A DNA stretch of 64,000 nucleotides from Bordetella hinzii LMG 13501 (GTDB lineage Bacteria > Pseudomonadota > Gammaproteobacteria > Burkholderiales > Burkholderiaceae_B). Numbering within the stretch: position 1 is the first letter of the stretch; the number at the start of each line of letters is the position of its first letter. The notes under the pieces were generated by a model. That model saw only the letters and a program-made list of their open reading frames with translations, was not told the DNA's origin and ran no database searches. This document shows positions 11,154 through 20,376 of this stretch, one piece after another. The stretch spans positions 113,341 to 177,340 of the forward strand of contig NZ_LRUJ01000006.1 of the NCBI RefSeq assembly GCF_001548475.1, read 5' to 3'. The position numbers were made by a program, and so were the translations under genes.

Positions 11154-12152
11154 ATGAAGTTCAAGCAATGGTTGTCGCTGCCCCTGGCGGCGGCGCTCCT
11201 GGCCGCCGCGCCGGCCATGGCGGCCGAGAAATTCCGCGTGGGCTATCTGCGCGTCATGGACGACGCGCAGGCCATCGTCGCCCAGGAAGGCGGCTATTAC
11301 CAGAAAGCGGGCCTGGACTCCGAACTGATCGAGTTCAAATCGGGTACCGACCTCATCAAGGCCATCGTCGGGGGCCAGCTCGACATCGGCGTGCTGGGCT
11401 TTACCAATGCGGTGGCCTGGGCCTCCAAGGGCGCCGACCTGAAGGTGGTAGGCGGCGCCCAGCAGGGCTATCACTCCCTCCTGGTGCGCGATGATTCGGG
11501 CATCAAGGACATCGCCGGCCTGAAGGGCAAGACGCTGGCCTCGCAGGCCGAAGGCAGCACCGCCGACGTGGTGCTCAAGGGCGTGGTGCTCAAGGAAGGC
11601 AAGCTGGGCGACGGCGATGTCAACGTGATGGGCGTCAGCCCCGCCGTGGCCGTGCAGTCGCTGGTGGGCAAGCGCGTGGACGCGGCCTTCCTGTTCGAGC
11701 CCTATGACCGCATCGCGCAGCTGGTCGCGCCGGTCAAGCAGATCTATGAAGTGGGCCAGTCCTGGCCGTTCCCGTGCATGGTGGTGATCACCTCGGGCGA
11801 GGTCCTGGCCAAGCGCAAGGACGACGTCTGGAAGGCCCTGGACGCCCAGAAGGCCGCCATCGACCTGCTGCAGAACAAGCCCGATGAAGCGTCCAAGCTG
11901 ATTGCCTCCTACTTCATTGCCGAACCCACGCTCAAGACCCTGGCACGCGGCGAGCTGCCGCGCGAGACGGTGATCAGCGAGGCCATCCGCACCCAGGTGT
12001 TCACGCCGGCCCTGACCGACAAAGACACCAAGCGCATGCAGGAAATCGCCGATATCCTTCAGGCCCAGGGCTCGCTGAAGACCCGTGATGGCAAGCCCTA
12101 TGACGTATCGTCGATTGTCGATCTGTCCTGGCAAGAGGCGCGCAAACTTTGA
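11154..12152 (+). CDS. ABC importer solute-binding protein, SsuA/NMT1 type
   Basis: The product has 332 residues with a clear signal peptide (cleavage after AAPAMAA), so it is periplasmic. The fold is that of SsuA/NMT1/THI5-like receptors: VGYLRVMDDAQAIVAQEGGYYQKAGLDSELIEF opens the first lobe, and IVGGQLDIGVLGFTNAVAWASKG is the typical ligand-loop region. The ATG at 11154 was chosen because the signal peptide begins there. It is followed at once by the permease (4-base overlap). The ligand is probably a small sulfonate-, nitrile- or pyrimidine-like compound; this is inference. Confidence 0.88.
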   Translation: MKFKQWLSLPLAAALLAAAPAMAAEKFRVGYLRVMDDAQAIVAQEGGYYQKAGLDSELIEFKSGTDLIKAIVGGQLDIGVLGFTNAVAWASKGADLKVVGGAQQGYHSLLVRDDSGIKDIAGLKGKTLASQAEGSTADVVLKGVVLKEGKLGDGDVNVMGVSPAVAVQSLVGKRVDAAFLFEPYDRIAQLVAPVKQIYEVGQSWPFPCMVVITSGEVLAKRKDDVWKALDAQKAAIDLLQNKPDEASKLIASYFIAEPTLKTLARGELPRETVISEAIRTQVFTPALTDKDTKRMQEIADILQAQGSLKTRDGKPYDVSSIVDLSWQEARKL

Positions 12153-12916
12153 GCTCCCGTGTGACCGGCACGCGCAAGCACCTGGCCGGGGTGCTTGGCG
12201 TGCTCTTCATTTTGCTGCTGTGGCAGACGGCAGCCTGGATCCTCCCCGACTTCCTGATGCCCGGCGTGCCCGCGGTCCTGGGCCGTCTGTTCGAGGAAAT
12301 CGGCAAAAGCAGTTTCCACCAGGCCCTGGCCGGGACGCTGGCGCGGCTCGGGGCGGGCTATGGCCTGGCCTTGCTGGCCGGCATCGGCTTTGGGTTGATC
12401 GCGGCCTTGCTGTTCTTCTTCCGCGAGGTGCTGCGCAGCGCCATCGTCATCCTGCAGTCGATTCCCTCGATCGCCTGGGTGCCGCTGTTTCTCATCGTGA
12501 TGGGCTTCGGCAATACGCCCATCATCGTGGTGGTGGCCCTCTCGGCTTTCTTCCCGGCCGCGCTGAGCGTGATGAATGCCACCGAGTCGGTGCAGCGCGT
12601 GCATGTCTCGGCGGCCCGCGTCATGGGAGCCTCGCCCTGGGGCCTGGTCAAGCGGGTCTACCTGCCGGCGGTGATGCCCGAGCTGATCACGGGCGCGCAG
12701 CTGGCCTTCGGCAACGCCTGGCGGGCGCTGATCTCGGCCGAGATGCTGATCGGTTTCGGCAAGGGCCTGGGCCGTTCGCTCGCCTATTCGGGCGAGATCG
12801 CCGACATGACGGGCGTGATGGCCAACATCCTGGTTATTGCCGTCCTGGCCGCGCTGATCGACCAGTTCGTGCTTGAAAACCTCAAGCACCGCCTGCTGCG
12901 CTACCAATACGTATGA
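12149..12916 (+). CDS. ABC importer permease, SsuC/TauC type
   Basis: This 255-residue permease has about six membrane segments and the BPD_transp_1 EAA loop (AARVMGASPWGLVKRVYLPAVMPELITGAQLAFGNAWRALISAEML), which docks the ATPase. The start is TTG at 12149, overlapping the receptor stop by four bases. It forms the inner-membrane channel for the importer encoded by the two preceding genes. Its stop is followed within four bases by another binding-protein gene. Confidence 0.9.
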   Translation: MSSRVTGTRKHLAGVLGVLFILLLWQTAAWILPDFLMPGVPAVLGRLFEEIGKSSFHQALAGTLARLGAGYGLALLAGIGFGLIAALLFFFREVLRSAIVILQSIPSIAWVPLFLIVMGFGNTPIIVVVALSAFFPAALSVMNATESVQRVHVSAARVMGASPWGLVKRVYLPAVMPELITGAQLAFGNAWRALISAEMLIGFGKGLGRSLAYSGEIADMTGVMANILVIAVLAALIDQFVLENLKHRLLRYQYV

Positions 12917-12920
12917 CGCC

Positions 12921-13718
12921 ATGAAACCGGCTTTGCTCCCGTCCTTGCTGCTCGCCCTGGCCGCCCTGTGCGGCACGGCGGCGCAGGCCCAGGAGGCCTT
13001 CGCCCAGGCGCGGGCGCGCGGCGAGCTGCGCGTCGGCGTGCCGGCGCTGGCGCCGGCTCCCGTGGCGGGCGCCAAGCTGCGCACGCCCGAAGGACTGGAG
13101 CAGCCCGCCGCCGCGCGCCTGGCCGAGCGCCTGGGCCTGCCGCTGGTGCTGGTCGAGGTGCCTGCCGCGCAGGCGCAGGCCGCGCTGGCCGAGGGCCGCG
13201 CCGATGTCGTGCTCGCCGAGCGCGCCGACGGCACGGCGCCGGAGCAGGGCTGGGTGGGCAGCCGCTATACCGTCCAGCCCAAGGCCGTCATCCGCAGCGA
13301 CACCCCGATGCGCAACTGGTCGCAGGCGGCCGGCAAGCGCGTCTGCATGGCCCGGGCCAATACGCGGGCCCAGGCCCTGGCCCGGGCCCATGACGCCGTG
13401 GTGCAGCCGTATCGTGTCCCGTCCGATGCGCTGGTCGCCGTGCGCGAAGGGCAATGCGACATCGCGCTGATCGACGATGGGGTCTGGAACGCGCTCATGC
13501 GTTTTCCCGAGTGGCGCAAGTTTTCCTCGACCCTGCCGCCCGAAGGCCGCCGCGCCGAGCTGGGCTGGCTGGCGCCGGCGCCCGAGGCGGCCTGGCTGCA
13601 GAGCGAAATGCGCACCTGGCAGGCCAACGGCAGCTGGAACGCCATGACCGCCAAATGGGCGCGCGACGTCGCCTTCGACGTCTACCTGGACCAGGAAGTG
13701 CCCGACTGCCACGGCTGA
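12921..13718 (+). CDS. Extra periplasmic solute-binding protein, SBP family 3-like
   Basis: The 265-residue product has a signal peptide ending at AAQAQ. The opening of the mature part (FAQARARGELRVGVP) is the classical start of family 3 amino-acid-type receptors, and the rest shows two lobes (AEGRADVVLAERADG; REGQCDIALIDDG). It sits four bases after an SsuC-type permease and is probably co-transcribed with it, although its receptor class is different. It may be a second receptor, a sensor or a scavenger. Cysteines in VCMARANTR and GQCDIAL could pair. The ligand is unknown. Confidence 0.75.
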   Translation: MKPALLPSLLLALAALCGTAAQAQEAFAQARARGELRVGVPALAPAPVAGAKLRTPEGLEQPAAARLAERLGLPLVLVEVPAAQAQAALAEGRADVVLAERADGTAPEQGWVGSRYTVQPKAVIRSDTPMRNWSQAAGKRVCMARANTRAQALARAHDAVVQPYRVPSDALVAVREGQCDIALIDDGVWNALMRFPEWRKFSSTLPPEGRRAELGWLAPAPEAAWLQSEMRTWQANGSWNAMTAKWARDVAFDVYLDQEVPDCHG

Positions 13719-13741
13719 GCCGGGCGGTACAATCCGGCGGT

Positions 13742-14347
13742 ATGCCGCAAACCCTCGCCGCCGCCTGCGCCTTCCAGGAAGACATCAAGAAAAGCCGCTT
13801 TGCCGCCCACGCCGCGCCGGTCGCGAGCGTGGCCGAGGCCATGGCTTTCTTCGCGGCGCACAGCGTGCCGGAGGCCACCCACAATTGCTGGGCCTATCGC
13901 ATCGGCAACGAATACCGCTACAACGATGACGGCGAGCCGGGCGGCACGGCCGGACGCCCCATCCTGCAGGCCATAGACGGCCAGGGGCTGGACCGCGTCG
14001 CGGTGCTGGTGGTGCGCTGGTTCGGGGGCATCAAGCTGGGGGCGGGCGGCCTGGTGCGCGCCTATGGCGGCTGCGCGGCCAACTGCCTGCGCGCCGGCCA
14101 GTACCTGGACATCGTCCCCACCTTGCGGGTCAGTTGCCGCTGCGGCTTTGCCGAGCAGCCGCTGCTGCGCGCGCGGCTGGCGCCAGCGGGGGCGCAGATC
14201 CTCGAAGAACAGTTCGACGCCTCGGGCGTGACCCTGTTGCTGGAGATGCCCGTGGAGGCCGAGCCCGGGCTGGCGCGCGTGGCGGCCAATATCACGCGCG
14301 GCCAGTCCGCCTGGGAGGTGTTGCGGCCGCCCGGGGCGGGCGGCTGA
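13742..14347 (+). CDS. yigZ: YigZ/IMPACT family protein
   Basis: The 201-residue product has the UPF0029 N-terminal domain: KKSRFAAHAAPV, ATHNCWAYRIG, NDDGEPGGTAGRPIL and VRWFGGIKLGAGGLVRAYG are hallmark motifs of YigZ/IMPACT. The C-terminal domain is the short ferredoxin-like DUF1949. Related proteins affect translation control or bind RNA; the exact bacterial role is not settled. A TACAAT box at 13728-13733 lies only eight bases before the ATG, so the transcript may have almost no leader. The gene is convergent with the thioredoxin gene, three bases apart. Confidence 0.92.
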   Translation: MPQTLAAACAFQEDIKKSRFAAHAAPVASVAEAMAFFAAHSVPEATHNCWAYRIGNEYRYNDDGEPGGTAGRPILQAIDGQGLDRVAVLVVRWFGGIKLGAGGLVRAYGGCAANCLRAGQYLDIVPTLRVSCRCGFAEQPLLRARLAPAGAQILEEQFDASGVTLLLEMPVEAEPGLARVAANITRGQSAWEVLRPPGAGG

Positions 14348-14350
14348 GGC

Positions 14351-14734
14351 TCAGGCCTGCTCGCCGTCGGCCTTGTCGCGGGCCTCGGCGATGTCGCGGT
14401 GCACCTGGGCCATGTCAACGTCCTTGACCTTGGTCAGCAGCTCATCGAGCTGGCCGGCGCTCAGCGCGCCGGGTTGCGAAAACAGCAGCACTTTTTCACG
14501 GAAGACCATCAGTGTCGGGATGGAGCGGATGCCCAGGGCGCCGGCCAGTTCCTGCTCGACATCGGTATTGACCTTGGCGAAGGTCACGTCGCCGTGCTTT
14601 TCGGCGGCCTGCTCGAACACCGGCGCAAAGCCGCGGCAGGGGCCGCACCAGGGGGCCCAGAAATCAATGATCAGCGTGCCGTCGGGCGTGATGGCGTCCT
14701 GGAAAGAGTCTTTGGTGAGTTCGACGATGCTCAT
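14351..14734 (-). CDS. trxA: Thioredoxin
   Basis: The 127-residue product has a thioredoxin fold with active site WCGPC at residues 29-33 and the cis-proline segment SIPTLMVF. It lacks a signal peptide, so it is a cytoplasmic disulfide reductase. Compared with TrxA (about 108 residues) it has a C-terminal extension of about 20 charged residues (VHRDIAEARDKADGEQA). It is a single gene between convergent yigZ and the luciferase-like gene. A distinct main thioredoxin may exist elsewhere in the genome; this could be a second paralogue. Confidence 0.92.
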   Translation of the reverse strand: MSIVELTKDSFQDAITPDGTLIIDFWAPWCGPCRGFAPVFEQAAEKHGDVTFAKVNTDVEQELAGALGIRSIPTLMVFREKVLLFSQPGALSAGQLDELLTKVKDVDMAQVHRDIAEARDKADGEQA

Positions 14735-14842
14735 GGCGTAGTCCTTGCCGGGTGACGGCGATAGGGGCGGGTTTCACCCAGTTTGCGCGGTCCGGGACCG
14801 CGATTCAAGTGCGGGTTCGGTATCCGAACCCGGGTGGTGGCG

Positions 14843-15880
14843 TCAGGCGCTGCGCGCGACGCCGGCGTCCTGCTTGAGCGCGGCGACGATTTCATAGGAG
14901 CGCAGCCGGTCTTCGTGGCGATAGAAATCCGACACGATCATGACCTCGTCGGCCTCGGTGCGGGCGACGATGTCCTCCAGCTTGCGCTTGACCGTCTCCG
15001 GGCCGCCGACGATGGCCGCGCCCAGTTTCTGTTCGACCGCGGCGCGTTCCCATTCGTTCCAGTGGCCGTCCATGCTTTCGACCGGAGGCTGCAGCGGCAG
15101 GCGGTTGCCGCGGATCAGGGACAGGAATTTGAGCTGCTGCGTCGTCGACAGGAAGCGGGCTTCTTCGTCCGTCGGCGCGGCCACGACCGGCACGCCTATC
15201 ATGGCATGGGGGCGGGCCAGCGCGGCCGAGGGCTTGAACAGGTGACGGTACAGGCGCATGGCCGCCATGCCCTCGGGTGAGAAATGCCCGGCAAAGGAGA
15301 AGGGCAGGCCCAGCTCGGCGGCCATGCGGGCCGAGAAGTCGCTCGAACCCAGCAGCCAGATCGGGATGTCCAGGCCGGCGCCGGGAATCGCGCGCACGGC
15401 CTGGCCGGGCCGCTCGGGCGCCAGGTAGGCGCGCAGCTCTTCGACCAGCGACGGGAATTCCAGCCCGCTGCGCGGGCCGCGGCGCAGCGCCTGCTGCGTG
15501 GCGCCGTCGCTGCCGGGCGCGCGGCCCAGGCCCAGGTCGATGCGGCCCGGGTAGAGGCTTTCCAGCGTGCCGAACTGCTCGGCGATGATGAGCGGCGCAT
15601 GGTTGGGCAGCATGATGCCGCCCGAGCCCACGCGCAGCGTGCGGGTCTGGCTTGCCACCAGCCCGATGAGCACGGCGGTGGCGCTGCTGGCCACGCCGGT
15701 GATGTTGTGGTGCTCGGCCAGCCAGAAGCGCCGGTAGCCCAGGCGCTCGACATGCCGGGCCAGGTCCACGGTATTGCGGAAGGCGTCCGCGGGCGTGCCG
15801 CCCTGGACGATGGGGGCGAGGTCGAGGACCGAAAAAGGGATGCTGGCCAATGCGCTCATTGATACGGGCTCCGTCTTCAT
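14843..15880 (-). CDS. Luciferase-like flavin-dependent monooxygenase (LLM class)
   Basis: The 345-residue product belongs to the bacterial luciferase-like family: [38 protein letters not shown] and [12 protein letters not shown] are conserved in the YhbW/MsnO8-type subgroup. These proteins use reduced flavin (FMNH2 or F420-like) and O2; most YhbW relatives have no known substrate. A start seven codons later (MSALAS) is also possible. It lies downstream of the NCS2 permease in the same direction, but about 160 bases of structured DNA separate them, so it is probably a separate transcript. Confidence 0.88.
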   Translation of the reverse strand: MKTEPVSMSALASIPFSVLDLAPIVQGGTPADAFRNTVDLARHVERLGYRRFWLAEHHNITGVASSATAVLIGLVASQTRTLRVGSGGIMLPNHAPLIIAEQFGTLESLYPGRIDLGLGRAPGSDGATQQALRRGPRSGLEFPSLVEELRAYLAPERPGQAVRAIPGAGLDIPIWLLGSSDFSARMAAELGLPFSFAGHFSPEGMAAMRLYRHLFKPSAALARPHAMIGVPVVAAPTDEEARFLSTTQQLKFLSLIRGNRLPLQPPVESMDGHWNEWERAAVEQKLGAAIVGGPETVKRKLEDIVARTEADEVMIVSDFYRHEDRLRSYEIVAALKQDAGVARSA

Positions 15881-15962
15881 GCCGGCCGTGATGCCGGCTA
15901 TGAACAGCTGATTTTCAATACGGGGAGTGTATCGGCCTTTTCAAGCCAGGGTCCGAGCAACC

Positions 15963-16039
15963 TTGCCGCCGGGCGGGTCGATAGCCTCGCTATATCGACC
16001 CCATCGGCGCCAGGGGCAAATGCCCCCGGCCCCGCCCGG
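15963..16039. repeat. Overlapping inverted repeats between ncs2 permease and LLM gene
   Basis: Three stems lie within 77 bases. GGGTCGATA (15975-15983) pairs with TATCGACCC (15993-16001). CCGGGCGGG (15969-15977) pairs with CCCGCCCGG (16031-16039). GGGGC/GCCCC closes a small loop around 16013-16026. The first two share bases 15975-15977, so they cannot form together. No T tract follows, so this is not a plain terminator. It could stop the purine permease transcript or act as an attenuator for the LLM gene. Confidence 0.5.
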
Positions 16040-16041
16040 AT

Positions 16042-17334
16042 TCACTCGGGGAAGAAGGCGTAGCGGACCACGAAGAGCGCGGCCACCAGCCAGGTCGCGG
16101 GGTGCACGTCGCGGATGCGGCCGGTGAAGGTCTTGAGCACCACATAGCTGATGAAACCGAAGGCCAGGCCATTGGCGATGGAGTACGTGAAGGGCATGAC
16201 CAGCGCGGTCAGCGCGGCCGGCGTGGCTTCCGAGACGTCGTCCCAATCGATATCGATCAGCTCGCGCATCATCAGGCCGGCGACATAGAGCAGGGCGGGC
16301 GCGGTGGCGTAGGCGGGCACCGACCCGGCCAGCGGCGAGATGAACAGCGCGGCAAGGAACAGCAGCGCCACGACCAGGGCGGTCATGCCGGTGCGTCCGC
16401 CCGCCTGCACGCCCGAGGCGCTTTCGACATAGGCCGTGGTGCTGCTGGTGCCCAGCACCGAACCGGCCACGATGGCGGTGCTGTCGGCGAACAGCGCGCG
16501 GCCCAGGCGGTTGGGCCGGTCTTCGGGGACCAGCCCGGCGCGCTTGGCCACGCCCATCAGCGTGCCGGTGGCGTCGAACACTTCGACCAGCACGAAGACC
16601 AGGATGACGTGCACGAAACCGGCATGCAGCGCCCCCATGATGTCCAGCTTCATGAAGGTGGGCGCCAGGCTGGGCGGCGCGGCGAACACGCCCTTGAAGT
16701 CGTTGTAGCCCAGCGCCATGGACAGCACCGTCACCACCAGGATGCCGATCAGGATGGCGCCGCGCACGCGCAGCGCATCGAGCACGGCGATGATGAAGAA
16801 ACCCAGGATGGCGAACAGCGGCGCGTGGCCGCGCAGGTCGCCCAGCGTCACCTTGGTGGCGGGGTGGGGGACGACGATGCCGGCGTTCGACAGCGCGATG
16901 ATGGCCAGGAACAGGCCGATACCGGCGGCGATGGCGCTGCGCAGCGAGTGCGGGATGCCGCGGATCAGCCAGGCCCGGATGCCGGAGATGGTCAGGATGA
17001 GGAAGATGACGCCGGAGATGAACACCGCGCCCAGCGCCTGCTCCCAGGTGTAGCCCATGGTCTTGACCACGGTGAAGGCGAAAAAGGCGTTCAGCCCCAT
17101 GCCCGGGGCCATGCCGATCGGCCAGTTGGCCACCAGGGCCATGATGAGCGAACCGAGCGCCGCCGCCAGGCAGGTGGCCACGAAGACCGCGTCGCGGTCC
17201 ATGCCGGTCGAGGACAGGATGTCCGGGTTGACGAAGATGATGTATGACATCGTCAGGAAGGTCGTCAGCCCGGCGACGACTTCGGTCTTGGCCGAGGTGC
17301 CGTGCTCGCGCAGTTTGAATAGCTTCTCCAGCAT
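16042..17334 (-). CDS. NCS2 family purine permease (AzgA/GhxP-like)
   Basis: The product has 430 residues and about 12-14 membrane segments. It opens with [33 protein letters not shown], the typical start of the AzgA-like NCS2 branch. MGLNAFFAF and [22 protein letters not shown] are the two substrate-binding motifs (NAFFAFxVV and the TTxxYIES-type). Transport of adenine or guanine/hypoxanthine by proton symport is inferred from the family. The ATG at 17334 was chosen because the family begins there; the longer frame crosses the divergent tsaD promoter. It is divergent from tsaD with only 85 bases between. Confidence 0.9.
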   Translation of the reverse strand: MLEKLFKLREHGTSAKTEVVAGLTTFLTMSYIIFVNPDILSSTGMDRDAVFVATCLAAALGSLIMALVANWPIGMAPGMGLNAFFAFTVVKTMGYTWEQALGAVFISGVIFLILTISGIRAWLIRGIPHSLRSAIAAGIGLFLAIIALSNAGIVVPHPATKVTLGDLRGHAPLFAILGFFIIAVLDALRVRGAILIGILVVTVLSMALGYNDFKGVFAAPPSLAPTFMKLDIMGALHAGFVHVILVFVLVEVFDATGTLMGVAKRAGLVPEDRPNRLGRALFADSTAIVAGSVLGTSSTTAYVESASGVQAGGRTGMTALVVALLFLAALFISPLAGSVPAYATAPALLYVAGLMMRELIDIDWDDVSEATPAALTALVMPFTYSIANGLAFGFISYVVLKTFTGRIRDVHPATWLVAALFVVRYAFFPE

Positions 17335-17419
17335 TATTATTCCCGGTAGCGTGCGGATTAAGAAAAAGCGCGGCCCCCCCGCGCATGGCGTATTTTGGCA
17401 CCGTGTAAACTCCAGGGCC

Positions 17420-18457
17420 ATGATTATTCTCGGTTTTGAAAGCTCTTGCGACGAAACGGGCGTGGCTGCCGTTTGTACGCAACGCGGCCTGCTGGCCCAT
17501 GCGCTGCATTCGCAAATCGCGATGCACCAGGAATACGGCGGCGTGGTGCCCGAGCTGGCCTCGCGCGACCATATCCGCCGCATCGTGCCGCTGACGCGCG
17601 AAGTGCTGGCCAGCGCCGGCCTGCGGCGCGCCGATATCGGCGCGGTGGCCTATACGGCCGGCCCGGGGCTGGCCGGCGCCTTGCTGGTGGGCGCCAGCGT
17701 GGCCCAATCGCTGGCCTGGTCCCTGGGGTTGCCGGCCATCGCCATCCACCACCTCGAAGGGCATCTGCTCTCGCCGCTGCTGGCCGATCCCCGGCCGGAC
17801 TTCCCTTTCGTGGCCTTGCTGGTGTCGGGCGGCCATACCCAGCTCATGCGGGTCGACGGCGTGGGCCGCTACACCCTGCTGGGCGAGACGCTGGACGACG
17901 CGGCGGGCGAGGCCTTCGACAAATCGGCCAAGCTGCTGGGCCTGGGCTATCCCGGCGGCCCGGCGCTGTCGCGCCTGGCCGAGCAGGGCGATGCCGGCCG
18001 TTTCGAGCTGCCGCGGCCGATGCTGCACAGCGGCGACCTGGATTTCAGTTTCAGTGGCCTGAAGACGGCGGTGCTCACCCGCGTCAAGGCCGCCGCCCAG
18101 CATGGCGAACTCGATGCGCGGACACGCGCTGACCTCGCCGCGGCGACGCAGGCGGCCATCATCGAGGTGCTGGCCGCCAAGTCCATCCGGGCGCTCAAAG
18201 ACACCGGCTTGCGCCGGCTGGTGGTGGCCGGCGGCGTGGGCGCCAACCAGCTGCTGCGCCAGCGCCTGGGCGAGGTGCTGCCCCGCATGAAGGCCACCGC
18301 CTATTTTCCGCCGCTTGCGCTGTGCACCGACAACGGCGCCATGATCGCCTTCGCCGCGGCCGAACGTGTCAAGGCCGGCCTGGCCGACCTGGCCGAAGGC
18401 GACCACGCTTTCACCGTGCGCCCGCGCTGGGACCTGGACGAACTCAAGGCGGCCTGA
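17420..18457 (+). CDS. tsaD: tRNA N6-threonylcarbamoyladenosine transferase TsaD
   Basis: TsaD transfers the threonylcarbamoyl group to A37 of ANN-decoding tRNAs, with TsaB and TsaE. The 345-residue product starts [16 protein letters not shown], the family start, and has HHLEGH with metal ligands His111 and His115 and the ASKH-fold motif [15 protein letters not shown] with the later Asp ligand. The length is normal. A TAAACT box ends about ten bases before the ATG, so the leader is short. It is convergent with the LysR gene, three bases apart. Confidence 0.96.
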   Translation: MIILGFESSCDETGVAAVCTQRGLLAHALHSQIAMHQEYGGVVPELASRDHIRRIVPLTREVLASAGLRRADIGAVAYTAGPGLAGALLVGASVAQSLAWSLGLPAIAIHHLEGHLLSPLLADPRPDFPFVALLVSGGHTQLMRVDGVGRYTLLGETLDDAAGEAFDKSAKLLGLGYPGGPALSRLAEQGDAGRFELPRPMLHSGDLDFSFSGLKTAVLTRVKAAAQHGELDARTRADLAAATQAAIIEVLAAKSIRALKDTGLRRLVVAGGVGANQLLRQRLGEVLPRMKATAYFPPLALCTDNGAMIAFAAAERVKAGLADLAEGDHAFTVRPRWDLDELKAA

Positions 18458-18460
18458 ACG

Positions 18461-19363
18461 CTAGGCCGGCTGCCGGTACAGCAGCGCCTGCAGATCCATG
18501 CCGCGCATCAGCCTGGCCGTGGCCTCGGCCAGGCGGGTGGCGGGCCGCTGGCGGGGCGTGGCCAGCACCAGCTGATTGCGGATCCGCGGCGCCTCGATGC
18601 GGCAGACCGCCAGCGCGCCGTCGTCCAGGGCGGCCGAGCGAGGCAGGAGCGCGCAGGCCTGGCCTTGGGAGGCCAGCTCCACGATGGTCTGCACGGCATC
18701 CACCTCGGTCACCACGTTCAGGCGCACGCCATGGCGCCGGCACACGCCTTCGACCAGGGTGCGGATGGCATTGGGCAGGCTGGGCAGGATGAGCGGGATG
18801 CCGGCCAGGTCGGCCAGGGCCAGCCGCTCGGGCAAGGCCGGCTGGCGCTGGCGCGCGGCCACCAGCACCAGCTCCTCGCGCAGCAGCAGTTCGGTCGCCA
18901 GCTGCGGGGTGGCCGGCGGGTCATAGAGCAGGGCGAGCTCCACGCGGCCCGACAGCAGCCATTCGCGCATCTGTGCCGACAGGCCCTCGGCCACCGTGAT
19001 GGCGGCCTCCGGATAGGCCTGCCGGAAAGCCGCCACCAAGGGCGGGGTGAGCACGCGCGCGATACGCGGCGGCAGGCCCACGACCACTTTGCCGCTGGGC
19101 GTGGCGCGCAGGCCGCGCAAATCCTCGCGCGCCCGTTCGGCCAGGGCCAGCAGGCCGCGCGCATGCCCCAGAAAGCGCAAGCCGGCCTCGGTGGGTTCGG
19201 CGCCGCGCCCGTTGCGGTAGAGCAAATGCTGCTCCAGTTCGAGCTCCAGCAGGCGGACCTGGCGGCTGAGCGTGGGCTGGGCCACGTCCAGCGCTTCGGC
19301 CGCGCGCGAGAAACTGCGGCGTTCGGCCACGTTCACGAAGTATTCGATCTGTTTGAGGTCCAT
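18461..19363 (-). CDS. LysR-family regulator (CbbR/CatR-like)
   Basis: The 300-residue product starts MDLKQIEYFVNVAERRSFSRAAEALDVAQPTLSRQVRLLE, a typical LysR helix-turn-helix. The effector domain follows with KVVVGLPPRIARVLTPPLV. It is divergent from the LigI-like hydrolase gene, with 116 bases between. This region (19364-19479) holds an AT-rich stretch with TATAG motifs and is a likely operator. Control of the downstream cluster (hydrolase, Bug receptor, CMD protein, DUF protein) is inferred from the divergent layout; the inducer is unknown. Confidence 0.88.
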   Translation of the reverse strand: MDLKQIEYFVNVAERRSFSRAAEALDVAQPTLSRQVRLLELELEQHLLYRNGRGAEPTEAGLRFLGHARGLLALAERAREDLRGLRATPSGKVVVGLPPRIARVLTPPLVAAFRQAYPEAAITVAEGLSAQMREWLLSGRVELALLYDPPATPQLATELLLREELVLVAARQRQPALPERLALADLAGIPLILPSLPNAIRTLVEGVCRRHGVRLNVVTEVDAVQTIVELASQGQACALLPRSAALDDGALAVCRIEAPRIRNQLVLATPRQRPATRLAEATARLMRGMDLQALLYRQPA

Positions 19364-19479
19364 GCGCCTGGTGCTTCGCTGACGATATAGAACAAAAGCA
19401 TAACTGAAATCATAGATATAGCATTGTTAGGTGGTGGCCGGGCGCGCAACATGGCGGTCTTTCTCTTCTTGGGTGCACG

Positions 19480-20346
19480 ATGCCGGATTGCCTGCCTCCG
19501 CTAGACCATCCCAGCCCTCCCGGCCATGCCTTGCCGCCGGGCGCCTGGGACACGCATTGCCATGTGTTCGGGCCGCACGAGCGCTTTCCCTATGCCGACG
19601 GCCGCAGCTACACGCCGCCTGACGCGCCCTACGAGAAACTGGCCGCGCTGCATCGGCATCTCGGGGTGGCGCGCGCGGTGGTGGTGCAGGCCGCCTGCCA
19701 TGGCTCGGACCACAGCGCCTTGCTGGACGCGCTGGCGCGCTCCGAGGGGCGCTACCGGGGCGTGGCGGTCGTGGCGCCCGATATCGCCGAGGCCGGCCTG
19801 CGGGCCCTGCACGCGGCCGGCGTGCGCGGCGCCCGTCTGAATTTCGTGCCGCATCTGGGCACGCCGCCCGACGCGGCCACGGTGCTCGCCCTGGCCGCGC
19901 GCATCGCGCCGCTGGGCTGGCATCTGTGCCTGCACGTCGACGGGGCCGGCCTGCCGGCTCTCCTGCCCCTGCTCAAGCGCCTGCCGCTGCCCTATGTGGT
20001 GGACCACATGGGCCGGGTGCAGGCCGCCCGCGGCCTGGACGATCCGGCTTTCCGGGGCTTGCTGGGGCTGGCCGGCGAACCCGGCGCCTGGGTCAAGATT
20101 TCCGGCATCGACCGCATCAGCCAGGGCAGGCGGCCTTTCCACGAGGGTCTGCCTTTCATGCGGGCCTTGGCCGAGGCCATGCCGGCGCGCGTGCTCTGGG
20201 GCAGCGACTGGCCGCACCCGAATGTGCGCGGCGATATGCCCGACGACGGCGAGCTGGCCGATGCCCTGTTCCTGGCCGTGCCCGATGCGGCGCTGCGCCA
20301 GGCCATCCTCGTCGACAACCCCGCCCGGCTGTACGCATCCGACTGA
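19480..20346 (+). CDS. Amidohydrolase-superfamily hydrolase, LigI-like
   Basis: The 288-residue product has the TIM-barrel metal motif WDTHCHVFGP near residue 24 and the C-terminal VLWGSDWPHPN with the catalytic Asp. This pattern, with DTHxHVFGP, is that of 2-pyrone-4,6-dicarboxylate hydrolase (LigI) and relatives that open lactones from aromatic breakdown. FVPHLGTPPD and YVVDHMGRVQ fit the barrel strands. The next genes are a Bug receptor and a CMD-family protein, so a role in degrading an imported carboxylic acid or lactone is inferred. The exact substrate is not shown by the sequence. Confidence 0.87.
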   Translation: MPDCLPPLDHPSPPGHALPPGAWDTHCHVFGPHERFPYADGRSYTPPDAPYEKLAALHRHLGVARAVVVQAACHGSDHSALLDALARSEGRYRGVAVVAPDIAEAGLRALHAAGVRGARLNFVPHLGTPPDAATVLALAARIAPLGWHLCLHVDGAGLPALLPLLKRLPLPYVVDHMGRVQAARGLDDPAFRGLLGLAGEPGAWVKISGIDRISQGRRPFHEGLPFMRALAEAMPARVLWGSDWPHPNVRGDMPDDGELADALFLAVPDAALRQAILVDNPARLYASD

Positions 20347-20376
20347 CCCTAGCCCATCCCATAACAGGAGACAGAC

